A stretch of 64,000 nucleotides of DNA from an uncultured Bacteroidales bacterium (GTDB lineage Bacteria; Bacteroidota; Bacteroidia; Bacteroidales; Paludibacteraceae). Where the stretch lies: positions 48,414-112,413 of the forward strand of contig CACXCA010000058.1 of NCBI GenBank assembly GCA_902766045.1, written 5' to 3'. Within the stretch, counting starts at the first letter, position 1. Every line of letters begins with the position of its first letter. Shown here piece after piece: positions 17,279-25,900 of the stretch. The notes beneath the pieces are model-generated. The model saw only the letters and a list, made by a program, of their open reading frames with translations. It made no database searches and was not told the DNA's origin. A program made the translations under genes and the position numbers.

Positions 17279-17419
17279 CTTTGCACCTTTAAAGAGGAGA
17301 TTGGGGAATCAGATTTTGACAACATTGATGATAGTGATAATAACGAAAATCGAGAAGACATGATAGATATATCAGAATTATTCTCAAGCGATGAACTTGA
17401 TAAAATTAGATATAATTAG
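17279..17419 (+). pseudogene. Small acidic open-frame remnant
   Basis: 46 codons open between TGA (17276) and TAG (17417), encoding an acidic C-terminal-like tail (DFDNIDDSDNNENREDMID) with the only ATG late, at 17360. It has no promoter or proper start and looks like the 3' end of a lost gene. The remainder of 17266-17712 holds the duplicated 25-mer at 17470 and a possible sigma-54 promoter. Confidence 0.35.
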
Positions 17420-17469
17420 ATATAATTTCATAAGTCAATTGCAGTTTGATTTTTGTTTTGATATGGGAA

Positions 17470-17494
17470 ACGAGAGAAATTTCTTACTATTAAA
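17470..17494 (+). repeat. Duplicate of the 3' end of the 234-aa lipoprotein gene
   Basis: 25 bases matching 16336-16360 at 24 positions, including the stop codon and the same encoded tail TREISYY. The one difference is synonymous (TAT/TAC). It appears to be the leftover end of a second gene copy. Confidence 0.65.
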
Positions 17495-17621
17495 GATGAT
17501 TTTATAGAAATCACCATCTATTGATATTCAATTTTAGAGGCGTAAAATTATTCATTTTAACAGATTGTTTAGATATTTTTTTGAAGCTTTTCAGCTATTT
17601 TTTCTGTGAATTTTTCAATTA

Positions 17622-17637
17622 TGGCACGACTTTTGTA
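17622..17637 (+). promoter_or_regulatory. Candidate sigma-54 (-24/-12) promoter for the PBP1A gene
   Basis: TGGCACGACTTTTGTA fits TGGCACRNNNNTTGCW with one mismatch (T for C in the -12 box) and exact spacing. It ends 75 bases before the ATG of the penicillin-binding protein. Seen by eye; RpoN dependence is inference. Confidence 0.4.
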
Positions 17638-17712
17638 ATAAAATAAGTAATAGTGAGTTTCTATAATAGAAAAGCATCTAATGATATTGAATAATCTAAT
17701 TGAATTTTATTT

Positions 17713-20094
17713 ATGAATTTGGATTGGTTGAAGCACAAGATGGCAAAGAGGAAGGTCAGAATCGTGTTGGGTATATTGCTCTCTTTTGTATTGATGGTTA
17801 TATTGTTTGTCCCTGCTGTTGATCATAATTTCTTAGGCCTGTTTGGAAAATCCCCGTCGATAGAACAGTTGGAGAACCCTACACAGATGGAAGCATCACA
17901 GATATATAGTGATGATGGACAGTTGATTGGTAAATTTTATATTGAAAACAGGAGCCTGATAACATACGACGATCTTTCGCCTATTGTGATAGAGACCTTG
18001 ATTCAAACGGAAGATAAACGTTTCTATCAACATCATGGGGTGGATTATTATGGAATGTTTTCTGCTATAAAAGATGCTTTCCGAGGGGAGGCGAGAGGGG
18101 CAAGTACGTTGTCTCAGCAGTTGGTGAAGAATCTATTTAAGATGCGCTCTGAATATAATGATGGATTTTTTTGTAAAGTCCCAGGGATTAAGACGCTTAT
18201 CATTAAGGTAAAGGAGTGTTTAGGTGCACAGCGAATTGAAGAACGCTATTCAAAAGAGGAGATTCTGACATTATATCTGAATACGGTCTATTTTGGAAAT
18301 CACGCGTATGGAATCAAAATGGCTGCAAAGCGTTATTATAATATTGAGCCGAAGGAACTGACCTATGAGCAGGCAGCTTCAATCATCGGAATCCTAAAAG
18401 CAAATACGTATTATAATCCGATTCGTAATCCAGAGAATAATCTTAGACGTAGAAATATTATTCTGTCTAATTTAAGAGATCAGCATATCCTTGAAGCGGC
18501 GGAGTGTGATTCTCTTATGAATCTTCCATTGGCTCTTAACCTTCAGATTGACAAGGATGAACGAGGACAGGCGCTCTATTTCCGTGAGGCGGTGTTTAAT
18601 GAGGCTCAGGAGTGGTGCGAGAAGAATGGTTACAATATATATGGTGATGGATTGAAGATCTATACCTCCATAGATTCTAAGATGCAGATGTATGCAGAGA
18701 GAGCGGTACAGAAGGAAATGTCGGAACTTCAATCAAAGTTTAATGAGCATTGGAAAGGAGCCAATCCATGGCGTGATCAACAGCAGCGAGAATTGACTAC
18801 ATTTATCGATGAAACGGCCAAAAAAACTGCTTGTTATAAGAATTGGATGAAGATATACAATCAGCATGATTCTGTGATGATGAAGATGAAACAGCCTCAT
18901 GCCATGAAGATCTTTACGTATCGTGGATTGAGAGATACGGTGATGAGCAGTATGGATTCATTACGTTACACTCTTCGTTTCCTTCATACTGGATTTGTGG
19001 CGATGGAACCGCAGACAGGTAAGGTGAAAGCTTGGGTAGGGGATGTTGATTTTAATTATTGGCAGTACGATAAGATTACGGCTAAACGGCAACCGGGCTC
19101 TACCTTCAAACTGTTTGTCTATGCCGCTGCAATCAAGAACGGACGTTGTAGCTGTGATATGTTGGTGGATAGTGCCGTTTCTTGGCCGGTGATGGATGAG
19201 GAGATTAATAAGATGACTATTTGGCAACCTCAAAATGCGAGCGGATATTTCTCAGGGGAACGGGTGACATTAAAAACAGCAATGGCTCGTTCCATTAATT
19301 CGATTCCTGTTCAGCTGACACGCCAGATGACCCCAGACAGTGTGGTGGCAATGGCTCATACCATGGGAATAGAGTCACCGGTTCGTCCTATCCCTTCACT
19401 ATCACTGGGAGCCGAAGATGTTTCTCTTTTGGAGATGGTGACAGCTTATTCTGTTGTGGTGGATGAGGGAAGGTTACATAAGCCTGTCCTGATAACACGG
19501 ATTGAGGATCGGGATGGAAAAGTGCTCTATCGGAATGAGATGAAAGGGAAAGAGGTATTGGACTATGAAACAGCCTTTATCCTACGCGATATGTTACAGG
19601 AGGGACTGAGGGATGAGCAAGGTACCTCTCAGCGGTTGTATAATTACAAAATCATGGCTGGTACAGATTTCGGAGGTAAAACAGGAACTACATCTAATTA
19701 TTCTGATGCGTGGTATGTAGGTATCTCTCCTCATTTAGTCGCTGGAGTGTGGGTAGGTGGTGAGTACCGTTGTATTCACTTCCGTAATGGGACATACGGA
19801 CAAGGAAGTCGCACAGCATTACCAATCTTTGGCCGATTTATGGAATATGTGTTGAACGATAAGAGTTTAGCCCGATATAAAGGTCGATTTGCGGAGGTCG
19901 ATCCGTCACAGGTGAAAAAACGCTATGTCTGTACGGAAGAAGAGACTAAACCAGAGGAAGAGTCAAAAGGATTTTTCCGACGTTTGTTTAGTAGAGAGAA
20001 AAAGAGTGCTGCCAGGGATTCAATCAAACAGCAGAAGAAGAAAGATCGAATGGAACGCAGAGAGAAACGCAGAGAGAAGCGGCGCAGGAATTAA
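17713..20094 (+). CDS. mrcA: Class A penicillin-binding protein 1A
   Basis: A 793-aa bifunctional peptidoglycan synthase. A basic cytoplasmic start is followed by one membrane anchor (IVLGILLSFVLMVILFVPAV). The glycosyltransferase 51 domain has EDKRFYQHHGVDYYGM, GASTLSQQLVKN and ILTLYLNTVYFGNHAYGI. The transpeptidase domain has the active serine at Ser463 in GSTFK, SINS as the SxN box and GGKTGTT as the KTG box, so both activities look intact. The tail after about residue 745 is extremely basic (RREKRREKRRRN) and probably interacts with nucleic acid or acidic partners; such tails occur in several Bacteroidota PBPs. It stands alone behind a possible sigma-54 promoter. Confidence 0.94.
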   Translation: MNLDWLKHKMAKRKVRIVLGILLSFVLMVILFVPAVDHNFLGLFGKSPSIEQLENPTQMEASQIYSDDGQLIGKFYIENRSLITYDDLSPIVIETLIQTEDKRFYQHHGVDYYGMFSAIKDAFRGEARGASTLSQQLVKNLFKMRSEYNDGFFCKVPGIKTLIIKVKECLGAQRIEERYSKEEILTLYLNTVYFGNHAYGIKMAAKRYYNIEPKELTYEQAASIIGILKANTYYNPIRNPENNLRRRNIILSNLRDQHILEAAECDSLMNLPLALNLQIDKDERGQALYFREAVFNEAQEWCEKNGYNIYGDGLKIYTSIDSKMQMYAERAVQKEMSELQSKFNEHWKGANPWRDQQQRELTTFIDETAKKTACYKNWMKIYNQHDSVMMKMKQPHAMKIFTYRGLRDTVMSSMDSLRYTLRFLHTGFVAMEPQTGKVKAWVGDVDFNYWQYDKITAKRQPGSTFKLFVYAAAIKNGRCSCDMLVDSAVSWPVMDEEINKMTIWQPQNASGYFSGERVTLKTAMARSINSIPVQLTRQMTPDSVVAMAHTMGIESPVRPIPSLSLGAEDVSLLEMVTAYSVVVDEGRLHKPVLITRIEDRDGKVLYRNEMKGKEVLDYETAFILRDMLQEGLRDEQGTSQRLYNYKIMAGTDFGGKTGTTSNYSDAWYVGISPHLVAGVWVGGEYRCIHFRNGTYGQGSRTALPIFGRFMEYVLNDKSLARYKGRFAEVDPSQVKKRYVCTEEETKPEEESKGFFRRLFSREKKSAARDSIKQQKKKDRMERREKRREKRRRN

Positions 20095-20159
20095 TATTAT
20101 TTTTTGTCATACAAGATCTATTTAGAATATTCATGTAATAACAGAAAATATAAGTTACG

Positions 20160-20849
20160 ATGGATTCAAAACAACAAATGAAGAGTAGTCATAAATTCTT
20201 GTTCGTATTATTTTTGGTTTCATTATCGCAGTTATCGTTTTCCCAAATAAAGGACACAGGACATGATACGTTATTTTCATACCTTCGAACCCAAAAAAAT
20301 GGCACAGAACATGACAACAAAAGAAGTATAGATAACATTCTTTTGCTTTGTGACGATTCAATTGGGTTTAGTCATATTCCTAAAATATTAGGTGATTGTT
20401 ATTACTCTAAAGTTAATGACAATATGAAACGTATGATAAAATCAATGACGTTATATAGAGAAAGACCACAATCACAATCAGGTATATACTCTGATCAACG
20501 ATCACATACATGGTTGTATATTTACACAAAATCTCCCAAATCCGGATATCTATATGTGAATAATGTTGTCTCAAATAGGTTAGCTGAAACGCCTTCTGTG
20601 TGTGATAGTGTTAGATATTTCATTAATGGGTTAGAAATAGTAGATTGTAAATCGGTTCGTTATTTCTTAAAAATTAAAAAGAAAGATATAAAAAACGTAT
20701 TAGTAAACTATCAAGATGGCGTATGGTTGGTTGATGTAAAATTAGTTAAAAACAAAGGAATGAGACAAGCCTTGTCTGCTGAGAGAAAAAGAACCGGCAG
20801 GAGTAAGAGCAGAAGGTGTAATGTACAAGTTGAACATGGAGATAAGTAA
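20160..20849 (+). CDS. Secreted hypothetical protein, 229 aa
   Basis: I do not recognise this protein. An internal Met at residue 7 (20178) would start a clean signal peptide (MKSSHKFLFVLFLVSLSQLSFSQ), so export is likely from either start. The mature part is rich in polar and basic residues, with phrases such as WLYIYTKSPKSGYLYVNN and a C-terminal strongly basic end (RQALSAERKRTGRSKSRRC). It has one possible internal repeat (CDSVRYFING / CKSVRYFLKI). It lies 65 bases after the PBP1A gene on the same strand, with no sequence-visible functional link. Confidence 0.6.
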   Translation: MDSKQQMKSSHKFLFVLFLVSLSQLSFSQIKDTGHDTLFSYLRTQKNGTEHDNKRSIDNILLLCDDSIGFSHIPKILGDCYYSKVNDNMKRMIKSMTLYRERPQSQSGIYSDQRSHTWLYIYTKSPKSGYLYVNNVVSNRLAETPSVCDSVRYFINGLEIVDCKSVRYFLKIKKKDIKNVLVNYQDGVWLVDVKLVKNKGMRQALSAERKRTGRSKSRRCNVQVEHGDK

Positions 20850-20851
20850 AT

Positions 20852-20875
20852 AATAATTTGTAACAAACGTAAAAA
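20852..20875. repeat. 24-bp direct repeat, left copy
   Basis: Identical to 22293-22316 (AATAATTTGTAACAAACG followed by TAAAAA). It contains the -33 box of the nuclease promoter. The two copies bracket 1.4 kb holding the Rpn nuclease and a membrane protein gene. Confidence 0.8.
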
Positions 20876-20888
20876 CTTTCTACCTTTG
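20857..20888 (+). promoter_or_regulatory. Promoter of the Rpn-family nuclease gene
   Basis: TTTG (20857-20860), a 20-base spacer and TACCTTTG (20881-20888) match the Bacteroidota consensus exactly; the ATG lies 23 bases further on. Confidence 0.8.
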
Positions 20889-20911
20889 ACGGAAAATAAA
20901 TATAAAAAATT

Positions 20912-21760
20912 ATGGGAAAATATCTTGATCCACGTTTTGATTTGACCTTTAAAAATGTATTTGGAAAGCATAAGGATTTAGTAACAAGCTTCCTCAATGC
21001 CTTGATACCATTCAAGAAAGGAGAGGAAATTAAGGAGGTGGAGTATCTTCAGCCGGAGATGCTTCCAGAGACGCCACTGCGTAAAAACACCATTGTCGAT
21101 GTGCGCTGCAAGGACAGCAATGGACGGCAATTCATTGTGGAGATGCAGATGTACTGGACCTCGGAGTTCAAACAACGAGTGCTCTTCAACGCCTCCAAGG
21201 CGTATGTGAGTCAGGCAACGAAGGGTTTTGACTACAATAAATTGGCACCAATCTACTCACTTAATTTGGTGAACGACAACGCATTTGACGGGCGGAAGTT
21301 CTACCATCAGTTTCAGGTGGCGGAGAAAGACCATCCCGATAATGTGATAGAGGGTTTGGAATTGATATTCATCGAACTGACAAAGTTCAAACCGCAGAAC
21401 AAAAGCGATAAGAAGATGATGGACCTGTGGCTTCGCTTTCTCACGGAAGTGAACGATAGCACGACGGAGGTGCCACAAGAACTAATGGAGTCTCCCGAAA
21501 TAAGGAAAGCCCTCAAGATAGTGGAGCATGGTGCATATACCGAAGAACAACTATCCGCCTACGATCATTTCTATGACATGATAGCAACCGAACACACATT
21601 GCTATCTGGTACGTTTAGGTCTGGTGTTGAGCAAGGACGTGCAGAAGGCGAAGCAATTGGCATACAAAAAACAGCAAAAAAGATGAAGGAGGAGGGTATA
21701 GATGTAAAGACCATTTCCAAACTGACAGATCTGCCAATAGAGGAGATTGAGAAGCTATAA
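20912..21760 (+). CDS. Rpn-family PD-(D/E)XK nuclease (recombination-promoting nuclease / 'transposase' family)
   Basis: A 282-aa protein of the Rpn/PD-(D/E)XK transposase-like family, which in E. coli (RpnA) cuts DNA and raises RecA-independent recombination. The start GKYLDPRFDLTFKNVFGKHKD is characteristic. The nuclease site is Asp63 (TIVDVR) with Glu77-x-Gln79 (FIVEMQM), the E-x-Q variant usual in this family. Residues 230-282 carry the typical tail GVEQGRAEGEAIGI then a short helical end with KMKEEGIDVKTISKLTDLPIEEI. It is intact, has a consensus promoter and sits between identical 24-bp repeats. Such genes are multicopy in many Bacteroidales genomes. Confidence 0.92.
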   Translation: MGKYLDPRFDLTFKNVFGKHKDLVTSFLNALIPFKKGEEIKEVEYLQPEMLPETPLRKNTIVDVRCKDSNGRQFIVEMQMYWTSEFKQRVLFNASKAYVSQATKGFDYNKLAPIYSLNLVNDNAFDGRKFYHQFQVAEKDHPDNVIEGLELIFIELTKFKPQNKSDKKMMDLWLRFLTEVNDSTTEVPQELMESPEIRKALKIVEHGAYTEEQLSAYDHFYDMIATEHTLLSGTFRSGVEQGRAEGEAIGIQKTAKKMKEEGIDVKTISKLTDLPIEEIEKL

Positions 21761-21824
21761 ATAGATTCTTGGCAATGCTAATTCATAGTCTGTCTTTTGT
21801 TAAGGCTGGTTTTTGAATCTGTAG

Positions 21825-21844
21825 GGACGTGGCGTGCCGCGTCC
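21825..21844. repeat. Imperfect GC-rich palindrome (REP-like, different core)
   Basis: GGACGTGGC and GCCGCGTCC arms around GT with one mismatch, preceded by GTAG as in the other palindromes (GTAGNGACG). It is possibly a variant of the same repeat class. Confidence 0.5.
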
Positions 21845-21902
21845 GACTGATTGTCAGCCATAAATGTTACCATAAGACATAATCTCAAAAAGCATATAGA
21901 GA

Positions 21903-22277
21903 ATGGATAATAGTAAATCAAACAAAATTCAAGAGATAATTCGAGACCTTGTAAGGTTCTGCGTTTTTGCAATACTTATTTCAATTGTAATTATTGCGAT
22001 TCCAGCATTTGGATCTTATGGTGGAAGATATGCAATATTTAGCAATATCCTAATAGGATCCGCAATATCATTTTTTGTCACTTCAATATATCTTCACAAA
22101 AAGATAGGTTTAATTCCAATCGTTCAAGCTTTACTGTGTTGTGTTTTATCATTTAGTTTCTTATACCTTAGATCACATTTCAATATGCCAATGTATTTAT
22201 CTTTCTTTATTCCTATAGCATCGTGGATAATTGTTGATGTCTTTTCCAAATGCTTTAAACCTGTAAAAAACGAGTAG
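21903..22277 (+). CDS. Small integral membrane protein, 124 aa
   Basis: Unrecognised. Four hydrophobic segments are visible (about residues 17-38, 43-65, 70-92 and 95-118), leaving only short polar ends (MDNSKSNKIQE and KCFKPVKNE). It lies inside the interval bounded by the 24-bp repeats, downstream of the Rpn nuclease gene and the GC-rich palindrome. It may be passenger DNA of that interval. The start ATG is the first in frame. Confidence 0.55.
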   Translation: MDNSKSNKIQEIIRDLVRFCVFAILISIVIIAIPAFGSYGGRYAIFSNILIGSAISFFVTSIYLHKKIGLIPIVQALLCCVLSFSFLYLRSHFNMPMYLSFFIPIASWIIVDVFSKCFKPVKNE

Positions 22278-22292
22278 GAAGGGTAGATTCAG

Positions 22293-22316
22293 AATAATTT
22301 GTAACAAACGTAAAAA
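22293..22316. repeat. 24-bp direct repeat, right copy
   Basis: Identical to 20852-20875, but here no -7 box and no nuclease gene follow. It is probably the upstream edge of a lost Rpn copy or the product of a duplication. Confidence 0.8.
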
Positions 22317-22321
22317 ATTTA

Positions 22322-22747
22322 TTATTCACATTTCAATAAAAATTCCAATGCTTTCCTATATTTCTCAACCCGAGCCAAATCCTTTTCGCTGATGTTTTTT
22401 AGTCGTGTCAAATCCATATTGTCTTTCAAATCCTCTATCTTCACGCGCCTTGATAGCTCGTTTTTCGAACATCTTAATATGAAATCATCATAAGATTCGT
22501 CCGCTCTCTTTGTGAGACCATCCACGGCAAGAGCAATCTCTTTTCCGAATAAGGATTCAATCTGATTCAGTTGAATATCAGTGTCTTCCACTACATCATG
22601 TAACAGCGACACAATGATAAGATGATCCTCCGTGAATTTAGTCGCTACCCTAACAGGGTGCATTATATAGGTTTTCCCCGCCTTGTCCACCTGCCCTTTA
22701 TGAGCTTTTAACGCCAATTCAAAGGCCGTTTCCACGCTATTATTCAT
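22322..22747 (-). CDS. HD-domain phosphohydrolase, RelA/SpoT-hydrolase-like small protein
   Basis: A 141-aa single-domain protein. The pattern AHKGQVDKAGKTYIMHPVRVA, then SLLHDVVEDTDIQLNQIESLFG, matches the hydrolase (HD) half of RelA/SpoT enzymes and stand-alone Mesh1-type hydrolases. Metal ligands are His30, His50-Asp51 and probably a later Asp in IEDLKDNMDLTR. The (p)ppGpp synthetase domain is absent. A role in (p)ppGpp or nucleotide pyrophosphate hydrolysis is inferred from the family. It is convergent with the membrane-protein gene and divergent from the large macroglobulin gene. Confidence 0.85.
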   Translation of the reverse strand: MNNSVETAFELALKAHKGQVDKAGKTYIMHPVRVATKFTEDHLIIVSLLHDVVEDTDIQLNQIESLFGKEIALAVDGLTKRADESYDDFILRCSKNELSRRVKIEDLKDNMDLTRLKNISEKDLARVEKYRKALEFLLKCE

Positions 22748-22895
22748 AATATCATCTCTCCTTGCTAATTATATTGTTCATAGCAAATATACAAAAAACA
22801 AAGTAATTCAAATGGTTTGTTTTGTAGTGGTGACGGTGTGACGTATAGTTATGACGAAAAAGGGAGCATAAAGAGAGAACAATTGAAAAAAAATA

Positions 22896-22903
22896 TAAAT
22901 TTG
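22896..22903 (+). promoter_or_regulatory. Candidate -7 element for the macroglobulin gene
   Basis: TAAATTTG fits the -7 consensus and lies 40 bases before the ATG at 22944. No properly spaced TTTG is present upstream. Confidence 0.4.
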
Positions 22904-22943
22904 TGAAATATTGGAACCCACCTATATAATAAAGGGAAAATAT

Positions 22944-25900
22944 ATGCGGAATTTTACATTATTTCTTTTGATCTGGGTATCATGGACAACAGTCTTCGGT
23001 GCAGCTCCCAATTTTAATACGGATTATAAAAGTCCAGTTTACGTTTTTCGTCTTACGAACCAATTGACGGATGAGATACATTCACACGCTTCAGCTGGAA
23101 TTGAAGTCTCAGATGAGGTTTTCTCGAAGATTGTGGAGAGTAATATGTTAGTGGCTCAGTTCAATAGTAACCATTATTATTTCTCAGAATCGGAGATGAT
23201 AGAAAGGGTGGATTCTATGACACCAGGCAACTATCTTCTGGCTCGTTTGGAGAAGGACAGAATCAATTATATCTATCATGCTGTTACTCCCTATCGAATC
23301 GCTATGGGGAAGGATTACGAGAAACTGACTCTCTTTTTATATGATAGTTTGAATCATATCCTGCCAGATGCGGAAGTCTTGGTAAATGGAAAGGCGATGC
23401 CCTATAATGCTGCAACCAAGCGCTATGAGGCGACTAAACATTATGATCGTGCCAATGTGCGTATCCTCCATCGGGGAATGCTTTCCTATTATATTGTTAA
23501 TAAAGAAGCGTACGAGAATCCGACAGCTCAGAAGAGTCGTTTTTCAAAGTTCTTCGTCACGATAGGTCGTGTTGTGAAGGATCCGGTGGTCTCTGTCAGA
23601 GAGGCAGACCCTGTGGGGTACATAGGCAAATTTGCACGTCTGTTTGAAAAAATAAGTGATCGCATTGATGATTATGACGGGGACAATGAAGATGATTATC
23701 GGGGTTATTATGATGAGTATTATAACTACAATACGGGGGAATATATGGACTTGTATGAATTGCGACGTGAGGATAGCCATCGTTATTACAGGGTGATGAA
23801 AAAATGTGTGAGGCGTGATCAACGACATAACCGAGTGTTGTCAAGGGAAGAAGAGGAATTTTTGCGTGATTATGGGAATATGAAAAACAGGAAGCATGTA
23901 CCTAAGTTTATTTGCGTTCCTATTGTTGGTCAGCCGAAGTATAAACCGAATGATACGGTCCGTGTGAAAGGATTTATTTACCGGAAGAATCGACGATACA
24001 ATCGTCCAGTTTCGCTTTTTCTTGACTCGCAGTTCAACGATAAAAAGGAGAACTACATAAAGTTGAAAAAAAAGCTATATCCTTGCGCCGATGGTGTCTA
24101 TACCTATGATTTTGTTTTGACCGATTCTCTAAACTTACAGTTAGACAAAAAATACTATGTTCTTTTTGGTGACAGGAAAGGAAGGGAATTATCTTGTACT
24201 CCTTTCATGTATGAGGATTACGTTTTGCATGATGCCACTTTGGAGGCATCGTTCGACCAACCCACCTATTACAAGGGGGATAGCATCCGTGTGAAGGTAA
24301 AGGCAAAGGATGCCAATGGACTTCCCTTCGCAGATGCCTTGGTGAAGGTTACTCTTCAACTAGAGAAGGTCGATTCCCTTCTGGAGACACGGTCCTGCTA
24401 TTCTTCTGAACTTGCCACTCAAAACAAGGTGACCAATGGGGAGTTGGAGTTGACCTTCGTTTTTCCTCCTTCCGTCGCAGGAGGAAATAATATTGAGTTT
24501 CGTGCCAGTGTGACACTCTTTTTACCGGATGGGAATGTAGTTGAGAAGGTATTGATGAAACATTATTTCTCAGAAAAACATGATGTAGTCATCTCGCTCA
24601 ATCGTGATTCTCTTTTAGCGGTGGCTCAATACAATGGTAAAGATACAGTCGGTCGGGCATCTATTTTCGTGGAGGACGCATTTGGCAATCGAGTCCATTT
24701 GGCGGACACCATGTTGCCTTGCACGATGCGTGTGGAGCCATCTTATGCCGCCTATAGCTTTAAAACGGCTCATGCTTCAGCCTATGAAAAGATACCTTCT
24801 TCCGCCTCTTTGGTGTCCGTACAATGGCATACGTCGGGAGACAGTCTCTTCCCTGTGATCTCTAATGCGTTGCATCTGCCGATGGTCTGTTATGTGATTG
24901 AGGATGGAGAACTGATCTTTACGGGCAGTGACAAGGAGTTGCCCGCCTACTATCCTTGGGACAAGGAGAAGTCCTATATTCTGAAATCCAATGTACTTTG
25001 GGCGGGTCAAGTCATGGAGTTTTCAGATATCGTCCGTGTGCCGAGCAAATGGCAACTGCATATCGCTGTGGATGAACCTTCCGTGATTGTCCCAGGAATG
25101 AGTTGCGAGATGGAGGTGCAGGTAACCGATGTGGATGGCAAGCCTGTGAAAGGTGCTGATGTGACCGCTTATGCGATTAATAGCCAGTTTAACAAGAAAT
25201 CGCCCAATTTTAATTGGACAAGCACCTATCAGGATATCCCGATGGTAGATTATTATAAGAAAAATATGTCGAATGATGGAACTTACCTGAACGGTTCCAA
25301 TCTGCTTTCCTGGAAGAAAATATCTGCCATCGACACGATAGCAGCCTATTCCATCCGATATCCTGCGCGCGACGCCATCTATAGGTATAGCTATTATCCG
25401 GAGGATTCACTCACGCAGATTTCACCGCTTATATACAGTAATGGAAGTAGGCGGGATATTGATATCGCATACATTGATGATGTGCCTTGTTTTATCATGT
25501 CGGGGAAAACGTCTTTCTCTTTTGCTATCACGCCCAATGAATACCATCGTATTAGGTTGAGAACCAAATCTGCGGAATATACCATAGACTCCGTAAAGGT
25601 CGAGGCTAATAAACGTACGATTTTGAGTCTCGATGTCAATACCACGTCTCCGCTAGTTAAACGGGAAGAGAGACCTGACCACCTGACCAAAAAAGAGTTA
25701 GAGCAACTGAAACCCTACATCCTATTGTTGGAGCAATATAAACTATTGGTAAGAGAGGATGGTACACTTATTGATTTCAACGTCAGCAGAATATATAAAA
25801 AGGGTCGCGGTAGATGTTATTATGCGGGACCGATATTGGATTCTGTCCGTTGGATAAGTGACTCTTTTGATGTGAAGATGAAGGTGGACCACAACCTTGT

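Noticed and set aside
21903..22277. Calling the 124-aa membrane protein an antitoxin or immunity partner of the Rpn nuclease.
   Set aside because: It is separated by a palindrome and about 140 bases, has no family match and Rpn nucleases are not known to need such a partner.
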